Source: Deltaproteobacteria bacterium
GTDB taxonomy: Bacteria > Desulfobacterota > Dissulfuribacteria > Dissulfuribacterales > UBA3076
NCBI GenBank assembly: GCA_030618205.1
Contig: JAUXDR010000011.1
Location: 1-11,284 of the forward strand
DNA length: 11,284 nucleotides
Direction of reading: 5' to 3'
Shown here: positions 1 to 6,043 of the stretch, piece after piece
Position numbering within the stretch: the first letter of the stretch is position 1
Layout: every line of letters begins with the position of its first letter
The notes under the pieces: generated by a model
The model's database searches: none
What the model saw: only the letters and a program-made list of their open reading frames with translations
What the model was told of the DNA's origin: nothing
Program-made: the position numbers and the translations under genes

Positions 1-2385
1 ATCCTTTTTTGTTATTGATTGAAGAGACTCAACTACCTGCTTAAGGTCTGTTGTGATCTGCTTTTTCTTACGTATCCTGCTCACAGGCCATTTGGGGGTT
101 GAATTCAGCTTTTCAATTGAGCCTTTTACCTGAGATGCTGTAACACCAGGGACAAATACCAGATATTTTACTATTTCCGGAATTCCAAAAGAAGTCTTTG
201 GCCCTATGAGTTCTACTGAGCTTATAGTGATTCCTTGAGGCATCTCTTTACTCAGTAAATTCTTTAGACGGTCCGGCTTCATATGCCCTGTCAGTGTAAC
301 GGCGAATTGTTCTGCCAGGCTCTCAGTGCCCAGGGGTATGGGCTGTCCAAAAGAAAAGCGGGGTTTGGGATGAAAGCCCTGAGAATAAGCAACCGGGATA
401 TGCGCCCTCCTTGCTGCCCGATGAAAAGCATGGACCAGTTCGAGATGTCCCAGAAATCGTGCCTTTCCCAGCTTGCTAAAGACCAAGTGATAATTGATTT
501 GGTGATTTGGTGATTTGGTGATTGGGTGATTTAGTGATTTAGTGAAGGATGAAATGTGAACTTTTTCCTTCTCGTAGACTACGGGGCGGATCTGCTTGAA
601 ATCACACACTTCGCAGGTCTGGCATTCACCATGTCTGCAGTCCGGTGTGTAAATCTCTTTCCTGGCCTTCTCTCTTTCATCCAGCAGATACTCATAGCTC
701 ACACCGGTCAAGATGTGACCCCAGGGAAGAGGTGCCTTTGTATCAATTGCTTCTATATATTTTTCAAGCTCGATATTCTCTTCAAGGGCAGCTTTTTTAT
801 ACAGGTCAGGCATTAGATAGTCATTCCAGGCATCAAGGCGTGCCCCCATTTTCCATGCCCTGTAAAGGACTCCTGTTAGCCTGCGGTCCCCCCTGGAAAA
901 AACACCTTCCAGAAAGCTCTGAAGCGGGTCATGCCATTTATAATGAAGGTCCCGGCCCTTCAGATTGGATTTCAGCAGTTCATGGCGGTCTCTGGATTCC
1001 CGGACATTTAGTTGGCGTTCCCACTGAAAGGGGGTGTGGGGTTTTGGCACAAAGGTGCCTACACTGACAGTAACTTTTTTGCCCCTTTTCCTGCTACTTG
1101 CAAGGACCCGCTTTGCGAGTTCGGCGATTTCCAGAACATCGGCCATGGTCTCTGTCGGAAGACCTGTCATGAAGTAAAGTTTTATGTTGCTCCATCCAAG
1201 ATTATAGGCCTGAGCAGCCGTATCAATGAGATCATGCTCTGTAATTCCCTTGTTTATTACTCTTCGCAGTCTCTCGCTCCCTGCTTCCGGAGCCAGGGTA
1301 AACCCGGTTTTCCTCACCCTTTGTATCTGTTTCATGATTTCCGGATTAAGGGTTCCTACTCGGAGAGAAGGGAGAGAGACCGCAACATTCTCCGCCATAT
1401 AGCGATCCATCAAGGTACTTAACAGGGGCAAAAGACATCCGTAGTCACCCGTACTCAGGGAAAGCAGTGAGAGTTCCTCCCATCCGGATGTAGCCAAGGC
1501 CTGTTCCAGCAGGGAGAGAATTTTTTGAGGGGAGCGTTCACGTACGGGTCTATAGGTAATTCCTGCCTGACAAAACCTGCAACCACGGGTACAGCCCCTT
1601 GCTATCTCGATTCCCATACGATCATGGACTATCTGGGTATACGGTACGAGAGGGCGAGAGGGGAAAGAGGCCTTTTCGAGATCAGATACTATCCTGCGCT
1701 TTATAAGACCTGCTTCGGGCCTTCTGGGCTCAAGGGCGGCAAAGGAGCCGTCCGCTTGATATTTTGGTCTGTAAAATTCCGGTACATAGACGCCGTCTAT
1801 ACGGGAAAGGGCGACAAGAATCTCGTTTTTGTCGTTCCCTGTTTCTCGCCAATCCTTTATAATGTCTGCGATTTCAGGCAGGGCATCCTCTCCGTCTCCT
1901 ACCAGGATAGCATCAAACAAATCAGCAACAGGTTCAGGATTAACCGAGCAACTTCCTCCCCCAAGGATTATGGGCCACTTCGGGTCGATTCTTTTCTCTG
2001 CTAGGATAGGTATATTTGCAAGGTCCAGGATGGTCAGGATATTGGTATAGCAGAGTTCGTATGGGAGGGTTATGGCCAGGACATCAAAGTCGCTTAATGG
2101 ACGTTGGCTCTCAAGACCCCAGAAAGGCACTTTTTCAGATCTCAGGAGTTTTTCAAGATCAATATCAGGACAGTACGCCCTGTCTGCCAATGCCCAAGGT
2201 ATTTCGTTAATTATGTGATACAGGATATGAAGTCCAAGATGAGACATCCCAATTTCATAGAGATCAGGAAAGATAAGAGCGATTCGGAGACTTGCTTCGC
2301 TCCAGTCCTTATGGCAGGCGTTAATTTCATTGCCAAGATAACGGCTTGGTCTTCTTATCAGAGGTAGGATATCTGTTGGTTTCAT
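1..2385 (-). CDS. Radical SAM protein fused to a DUF2344 domain (TIGR03960 + TIGR03936 type), C-terminus cut by window edge
   Basis: Reading the minus strand from ATG at 2385 gives 795 uninterrupted codons that are still open at base 1, so this is one long gene without a frameshift. An in-frame TAA lies five codons upstream and no other start codon falls between, which fixes the start; the ribosome site is weak. The N-terminal ~200 residues resemble the B12-binding-like half of TIGR03960 proteins (IALIFPDLYEIGMSHLG, ILGGGSCSVNPEP). The radical SAM cluster is C265-x3-C269-x2-C272 (RGCTRGCRFCQAG), which should bind a 4Fe-4S cluster and cleave S-adenosylmethionine. A second cysteine group, C583/C588/C591/C594, closes this part. 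From about residue 632 a DUF2344 domain begins (FSKLGKARFLGHLEL, YSQGFHPKPRFSFG). Substrate and reaction are unknown for the family. In many bacteria this pair lies next to an RNase E/G gene, which would be beyond the left edge. Family assignment is confident; function is not. Confidence 0.9.
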   Translation of the reverse strand, partial: MKPTDILPLIRRPSRYLGNEINACHKDWSEASLRIALIFPDLYEIGMSHLGLHILYHIINEIPWALADRAYCPDIDLEKLLRSEKVPFWGLESQRPLSDFDVLAITLPYELCYTNILTILDLANIPILAEKRIDPKWPIILGGGSCSVNPEPVADLFDAILVGDGEDALPEIADIIKDWRETGNDKNEILVALSRIDGVYVPEFYRPKYQADGSFAALEPRRPEAGLIKRRIVSDLEKASFPSRPLVPYTQIVHDRMGIEIARGCTRGCRFCQAGITYRPVRERSPQKILSLLEQALATSGWEELSLLSLSTGDYGCLLPLLSTLMDRYMAENVAVSLPSLRVGTLNPEIMKQIQRVRKTGFTLAPEAGSERLRRVINKGITEHDLIDTAAQAYNLGWSNIKLYFMTGLPTETMADVLEIAELAKRVLASSRKRGKKVTVSVGTFVPKPHTPFQWERQLNVRESRDRHELLKSNLKGRDLHYKWHDPLQSFLEGVFSRGDRRLTGVLYRAWKMGARLDAWNDYLMPDLYKKAALEENIELEKYIEAIDTKAPLPWGHILTGVSYEYLLDEREKARKEIYTPDCRHGECQTCEVCDFKQIRPVVYEKEKVHISSFTKSLNHPITKSPNHQINYHLVFSKLGKARFLGHLELVHAFHRAARRAHIPVAYSQGFHPKPRFSFGQPIPLGTESLAEQFAVTLTGHMKPDRLKNLLSKEMPQGITISSVELIGPKTSFGIPEIVKYLVFVPGVTASQVKGSIEKLNSTPKWPVSRIRKKKQITTDLKQVVESLQSITKKD
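495..545. repeat. 8-bp tandem repeat TGATTTGG, six units, inside the radical SAM gene
   Basis: Six head-to-tail 8-bp units lie at 495-542: TGATTTGG three times, TGATTGGG once, TGATTTAG twice, then a partial TGA. Six units make 48 bp, so the reading frame is kept. Because 8 is not a multiple of 3, the peptide repeats every three units, giving an 8-residue period (TKSLNHPI, then TKSPNHQI) at residues 615-630. This sits exactly between the second cysteine cluster and DUF2344. Loss or gain of one or two units would shift the frame before DUF2344. Confidence 0.9.
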
Positions 2386-2461
2386 GGCCGGCCCAAGTTA
2401 ATCCGATCACACTTTATGAGCAAGTGCGGTTTATTTTCTTCTGTGACCTTGGTTGCTAACA

Positions 2462-2507
2462 TAGCTGTTAAGCTGTTAAGCTGTTAAGTCGAACAGCTCA
2501 ACAGCTA
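2462..2507. repeat. AGCTGTTA 8-bp tandem repeat with inverted copies (hairpin)
   Basis: Three direct 8-bp units of AGCTGTTA start at 2463, and two inverted copies follow at 2492-2507. The outer arms 2462-2477 and 2492-2507 pair over 16 positions with one mismatch, leaving a loop of about 14 nt. No T-tract follows on either strand, so this is not an obvious intrinsic terminator. Confidence 0.85.
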
Positions 2508-2513
2508 AAAGTG

Positions 2514-2674
2514 CGCCCGAAAGGGGCTAATTTAATAGTATAGGAATTTCCATTTTTGGACACGGATGGACACAGATGGACACAGATTTTTAAATTAAAG
2601 AACAATAATATTATCTGTGTATATCTGTGAAAATCTGTGTCCAAAATTTTCCAAGTCCGCCCGAAGGGCGCTAA
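2514..2674. repeat. Composite palindromic repeat element (REP/MITE-like) upstream of hom
   Basis: Two 17-bp near-copies (15 of 17 identical), 2514-2530 and 2658-2674, bound the element. Each can fold as a small hairpin; the right one is CGCCC-GAA-GGGCG, perfectly paired. Between them lie three direct 10-bp units, GGACACGGAT then GGACACAGAT twice (2558-2587), and three inverted units of the same family (2613-2642) that end with the exact complement of GGACACAGAT. About 25 AT-rich bases form the loop. An in-frame GTG at 2637 that would extend hom upstream lies inside the right arm and is rejected as a start. No gene or transposase is inside. Similar CACAGAT arrays are common, as I recall, in intergenic DNA of environmental bacteria; I cannot confirm this here. 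Confidence 0.75.
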
Positions 2675-2702
2675 GTTCGAGGCAGGGAAAGGGTATAATC
2701 CT

Positions 2703-4040
2703 ATGGGCAAGACTATAAACGTAGGTCTGCTGGGTTTTGGGACTGTTGGGAGTGGTACGGCCAGGATCCTGCTGGAACAATCAGGACTTTTAGAGCAACG
2801 CACTGGTACAAGAATAAAGCTTGCGCGGATCTGTGACCTGGACATTACTACTTCCAGGGGTTTTCCAGTACCCTCTGAGATCCTCACTGATGACGTGAGG
2901 TCCCTTCTTGATGACCCGGAGCTAGACATATTTGTTGAGCTAATAGGCGGTCTTGAGCCGGCCAGGACCTTTGTGCTTGAGGCTATTCAAAAAGGAAAGC
3001 ATGTTATCACGGCAAACAAGGCCCTGCTTGCAGCTCACGGCCATGAAATTTTTGCAGCAGCAGCAAGCCATGGCGTTGAGCTGGGATTTGAGGCCAGTGT
3101 GGGCGGCGGAATACCTGTTGTTAAGGCAGTAAAAGAGGGCCTTGTGGCAAACCGTCTTCACACGGTCATGGGCATAATGAATGGTACTGCCAACTATATC
3201 CTCACGAGGATGACCGAGGAGGGCATGGCCTTTCAAGATGTGCTGGCCGATGCGCAGCGCCTCGGCTATGCTGAGGCGGACCCTGCCTATGATGTTGAGG
3301 GTATTGATACAGCCCATAAGCTTGTCATCATGGCCATGCTGGCTTTTGGTACCCCGGTTGAGCTTTCAGATATCTATATCGAGGGCATATCCAAGCTCTC
3401 GCCACTGGATATTTCCTTTGCAAAGGAGTTTGGATACAGGATCAAGCTTCTCGCCATTGCAAGAAACGGCAGTGATGGGCTTGAACTGAGAGTCCACCCG
3501 ACCATGATCCCGTCAGAGCACCTTTTGGCACAGGTTGGGGGGGTCTACAATGCCTTTTACTTCATTGGCGACTCGGTAGGAAAGGTGTTGCTATACGGCC
3601 TGGGAGCCGGGCAGATGCCCACAGGCAGCGCGGTGGTGGCTGATGTAGTGGATGTGGCCAGGAATCTGGCCGGGGGAGCTGTTGGAAGAGTAGCATCCTT
3701 AGGACTTCCATATGATCTGCTTAAGCCTCTGAGAAAAAGCCCGATGGATTCTTTGAAAGGATGTTATTATTTTCGGTTTTCGGTTGTGGATAGGCCGAAG
3801 GTCCTTGCCCGGATATCCGGAATCCTGGGGGACATGGGTATCAGTATAGCCTCGGTTGTGCAGAAAGGACGAGGTAGAAAGTCATCGGTTTCTGTAGTGA
3901 TGCTCACCCATGAGGCACATGAGGCCAAGGTGCGCGAAGCATTAAAGCAAATTGGCTCACTTGACGTAATTTCAGGTGAGACCATGGTCATCCGCATCGA
4001 AGATCTTAAAACCCTTGAGGAATTGAGGAATTTTATTTAA
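2703..4040 (+). CDS. hom: Homoserine dehydrogenase with C-terminal ACT domain
   Basis: It reduces L-aspartate 4-semialdehyde to L-homoserine with NAD(P)H, the branch step toward threonine and methionine, in the cytoplasm. The 445-residue product has the usual length. A Rossmann motif G11-x-G13-x-x-G16 (GLLGFGTVGSG) lies at the N-terminus. The catalytic domain shows ITANKALLA, the family signature N160-G-T-A-N-Y-IL, and EADPAYDVEGIDTAHKL. An ACT domain from about residue 355 (FSVVDRPKVLARISGILGD) is the expected site of threonine feedback. The ATG at 2703 is chosen over GTG 2637 because GLLGFGTVG then starts at the normal distance, because GGGAAAGGG lies about nine bases upstream, and because the extra 22 codons would be translated from a repeat hairpin. 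The next gene follows after 14 nt, consistent with one transcript. Confidence 0.95.
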   Translation: MGKTINVGLLGFGTVGSGTARILLEQSGLLEQRTGTRIKLARICDLDITTSRGFPVPSEILTDDVRSLLDDPELDIFVELIGGLEPARTFVLEAIQKGKHVITANKALLAAHGHEIFAAAASHGVELGFEASVGGGIPVVKAVKEGLVANRLHTVMGIMNGTANYILTRMTEEGMAFQDVLADAQRLGYAEADPAYDVEGIDTAHKLVIMAMLAFGTPVELSDIYIEGISKLSPLDISFAKEFGYRIKLLAIARNGSDGLELRVHPTMIPSEHLLAQVGGVYNAFYFIGDSVGKVLLYGLGAGQMPTGSAVVADVVDVARNLAGGAVGRVASLGLPYDLLKPLRKSPMDSLKGCYYFRFSVVDRPKVLARISGILGDMGISIASVVQKGRGRKSSVSVVMLTHEAHEAKVREALKQIGSLDVISGETMVIRIEDLKTLEELRNFI

Positions 4041-4054
4041 GAAGGAGTTCTGTT

Positions 4055-5401
4055 GTGACCGACGTCAACACAATAAATGTTACTGAATCTAATGATCAGG
4101 CTCAAGACATACCCAAAATGGAACTTCCGGCTTCCAAGTATGTGATACTGATTGGAGACGGTATGGCTGATTTACCAATCGACGATCTGGGGGGCAAGAC
4201 TGTTTTAGAAAAGGCAAGGACTCCTGCCATGGACCACTTGGCCAAGCTGGGGGAGCTGGGCAGGGTGCTTACCATTCCAGACGGCTTCCCCCTGGGGAGC
4301 GATGTGGCAAATATGTCACTCATAGGATACTCACCTGAAAAGTTTTATACTGGCCGCGGACCTTTGGAGGCCGCTGCTATGGGTATCCAGATGAATCCCG
4401 AGGACGTGGCATTCAGGTGCAATCTGGTTACCCTGAGATTCAGAGAGGGCCGTGTCTACATGGAAGACTACAGCGCCGGCCACATAAGCACTGAGGAAGC
4501 TCACATGCTCATAGAGGACTTAGCACCATTAGTGTCCAGTCGTTCTTTTGGGCTTTTTGCAGGTGTAAGTTACCGCCATCTGTTACTTTGGCGCGGTGGT
4601 CCCGAGGGTATTTCCACTGTACCACCTCATGATTTCACTGGAATGGATGTTACTGAAGCCTGGCATATCTACGAGGAGGAGCCACTTCTATATGAACTTC
4701 TTACCAAGGCCATTACATTTTTCCATCGTCACGCTGTCAACGAGAAGAGGCGGGCCGAGGGAAAACTGCCGGCAAACGCACTATGGCCATGGGGCCAGGG
4801 CCGAAGGCCGCTATTTGCCACGTTTTCCCAGCTCTATGACATAGATAGCGCGGTTGTAGCTGCAGTTGACCTCATAAGGGGTCTGGGTGTCTGGGCGGGT
4901 ATGGAGGTTATTAATGTGCCCGGGGCTACTGGCTATCTGGACACAAACTACAGGGGAAAGGCAGATGCAGCTCTGAAGGCCTTAAAGGAAAAGACCCTCG
5001 TGCTTGTGCATGTTGAGGCCCCTGACGAGGCAGGTCACATGGGTGATCTTCGCGAAAAAATCCGGGCCATAGAACGCTTTGATAAAGAGGTGGTGGGACC
5101 TGTTATGGATGGTCTGAGGGATATGGGTGGATCTTACAGGATACTGGTTGCCCCGGATCACTATACGCCAGTGAGCCTTAAAACTCATGGTCCGGGACCG
5201 GTACCATATGTTATTTATGACAGTTTGAGCCCGAAAGATAATTCAGATGCCACCTTTAGCGAGCCTGCGGCCGAGCAAAGCCCTATAATGATCAAAGAGG
5301 GCCACAAATTGATGCAGAGGTTCATAGGCGTGACGCCTAGAGAAGTGGAACTCAATCCGAAAAAGAAGGCAAGTGAACAAAGAATCGCCCGGCCCAATTG
5401 A
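4055..5401 (+). CDS. apgM: Phosphoglycerate-mutase-fold protein (ApgM/COG3635 family), probable homoserine kinase
   Basis: The 448-residue product belongs to the alkaline-phosphatase superfamily branch of archaeal-type, cofactor-independent phosphoglycerate mutases. Metal and catalytic motifs are visible in order: D35-G-M-A-D39, GSDVANMS with the expected nucleophile S82, NALWPWGQGRRP (241-252), EAPDEAGHMGD (321-331), APDHYTP (366-372) and THGPGPVPY. The family contains both mutases and a subgroup proposed to be homoserine kinase (TIGR02535), which occurs beside hom or threonine synthase genes. Here it starts 14 nt after hom, so the homoserine kinase role (homoserine to O-phosphohomoserine) is preferred by inference; a glycolytic mutase remains possible. 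The start is GTG, with AAGGAG at 4042-4047 and a 7-nt spacer. This leaves about 27 residues ahead of the conserved core; the next ATG, at codon 22, has no ribosome site. Its 3' end overlaps the thioesterase gene by 29 nt. Confidence 0.9.
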   Translation: MTDVNTINVTESNDQAQDIPKMELPASKYVILIGDGMADLPIDDLGGKTVLEKARTPAMDHLAKLGELGRVLTIPDGFPLGSDVANMSLIGYSPEKFYTGRGPLEAAAMGIQMNPEDVAFRCNLVTLRFREGRVYMEDYSAGHISTEEAHMLIEDLAPLVSSRSFGLFAGVSYRHLLLWRGGPEGISTVPPHDFTGMDVTEAWHIYEEEPLLYELLTKAITFFHRHAVNEKRRAEGKLPANALWPWGQGRRPLFATFSQLYDIDSAVVAAVDLIRGLGVWAGMEVINVPGATGYLDTNYRGKADAALKALKEKTLVLVHVEAPDEAGHMGDLREKIRAIERFDKEVVGPVMDGLRDMGGSYRILVAPDHYTPVSLKTHGPGPVPYVIYDSLSPKDNSDATFSEPAAEQSPIMIKEGHKLMQRFIGVTPREVELNPKKKASEQRIARPN

Positions 5402-5870
5402 ACTCAAGGAACCAATACACCGCCTCTCCTATAGGGTGATTTACGGTGATACTGATACCGGCGGTGTAGTGTACTATGGGAATTATATGAGAATCTTTGA
5501 GATGGGGCGTACTGAGTTTTTGCGGTCCATACTCAAGATATCTTATCGCGACCTTGAGCATGAAGGGCTTATACTCCCTGTGAGCGAGGCCTACTGCCGT
5601 TACAAGGCCCCAGCCCATTATGACGACCTGCTTGAGATATCAACTTCACTGGAAAATCTTTCTAAGTTCTCCATTCGTTTTCATTATCTAATACATCGAC
5701 TTGATGACCAGCGCTTGCTGGTTAGGGGCTATACCGTTCACGCAGCAACTGATAGATCCGGCCGTCTTACCTGTCTTCCCAAGGATTTCCAGACAGTTCT
5801 TGGCGGCATTTGTAGCAACCCTTCACGGGTTCAAGGGTTCAGAGGTTCGGGGTTTACCGAAAAACCCTGA
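5373..5870 (+). CDS. ybgC: Acyl-CoA thioesterase, YbgC/4HBT hotdog family
   Basis: A hotdog-fold thioesterase of 165 residues that should hydrolyse acyl-CoA or related thioesters in the cytoplasm. The family signature is clear: YGDTDTGGVVYYGNYMRIFE, with D28 as the expected catalytic aspartate, followed by RTEFLR. YbgC proteins are usually found with tol-pal genes; here the gene is last in the hom-apgM transcript, and that link is unexplained. The GTG start lies inside apgM (29-nt overlap) with AAGAAGG only three bases upstream, so translational coupling is likely. It is the only start that keeps the first strand of the fold intact. The core ends near residue 148 (FQTVLGG). The last ~15 residues, including FRGSGFTEKP, are encoded by a hairpin-forming repeat and probably have no function. 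Exact substrate is not readable. Confidence 0.88.
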   Translation: MNKESPGPIELKEPIHRLSYRVIYGDTDTGGVVYYGNYMRIFEMGRTEFLRSILKISYRDLEHEGLILPVSEAYCRYKAPAHYDDLLEISTSLENLSKFSIRFHYLIHRLDDQRLLVRGYTVHAATDRSGRLTCLPKDFQTVLGGICSNPSRVQGFRGSGFTEKP

Positions 5871-5887
5871 ACGGTGAACCTTGAACC
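5828..5887. repeat. Long inverted repeat with 8-bp units (GGTTCAAG) overlapping the thioesterase stop codon
   Basis: The left arm 5828-5855 consists of degenerate 8-bp units (GGTTCAAG, GGTTCAGA, GGTTCGGG, GTTT). The right arm 5862-5887 is its near-complement with short internal bulges, and the loop is ACCGAA. The thioesterase TGA (5868-5870) lies in the right arm. No T-run follows, so efficient rho-independent termination is doubtful, but the stem could protect the upstream mRNA 3' end. It also separates the hom operon from the dnaG promoter. Confidence 0.85.
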
Positions 5888-5899
5888 TGTGAATCCCTA

Positions 5900-5927
5900 T
5901 TGACAGACTGCCCTGCCTTGTTAATAT
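5900..5927 (+). promoter_or_regulatory. Sigma-70 promoter for dnaG-rpoD
   Basis: A perfect -35 box TTGACA (5900-5905) is followed after 16 bases by TAATAT (5922-5927). TG one base before the -10 box gives an extended -10 element. Initiation would be near 5934, leaving a leader of about 110 nt before dnaG. It lies directly after the hairpin that ends the previous gene. Confidence 0.7.
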
Positions 5928-6043
5928 GACCGTCCAACAAAGTGGTGGTTTCCATGACTTTGCGGTCGGATTTTTGGAGAGGGGAATCCTTGATCCTTCA
6001 TGCATCATCTCCTTTAGGTATATTGAGTTAAAGGGCGTATGGC

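Larger units (their letters stand above)
2386..2702. other. Divergent intergenic region between the radical SAM gene and hom
   Basis: These 317 bases separate two divergently transcribed genes, so promoters for both should lie here, but I find no pair of -35/-10 boxes good enough to call. The right two thirds are occupied by repeats: an AGCTGTTA hairpin (2462-2507) and a composite palindromic element (2514-2674). The unoccupied part, 2386-2461, holds nothing else recognisable and is the best place for the radical SAM gene's promoter. Open frames across this region come from the repeats and look spurious. Confidence 0.6.

Noticed and set aside
645..1422. Several plus-strand open frames over 283-2367
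   Set aside because: All are antisense to the uninterrupted 795-codon radical SAM frame, which has clear cysteine motifs; their products show no recognisable family.
2462..2674. CRISPR array
   Set aside because: The repeats are 8-10 bp and directly abutting or inverted, with no unique spacers of regular length and no cas genes in the window.
2694..2699. TATAAT just before the hom start codon as a -10 box
   Set aside because: No acceptable -35 box lies 16-18 bases upstream, and initiation would fall inside the start of the coding sequence; it is more likely the spacer between ribosome site and ATG.
2637..2702. Upstream in-frame GTG start that would lengthen homoserine dehydrogenase by 22 residues
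   Set aside because: It lies inside the CACAGAT inverted array, has no ribosome site, and the conserved GLLGFGTVG motif begins right after the ATG at 2703, which has a purine-rich site upstream.
2498..2929. Minus-strand open frame across the hom start and the intergenic repeats
   Set aside because: It is translated from repeat DNA (CVHLCPSVS-like and APFGRT-like stretches) and the antisense of hom; no domain or conserved motif is visible.
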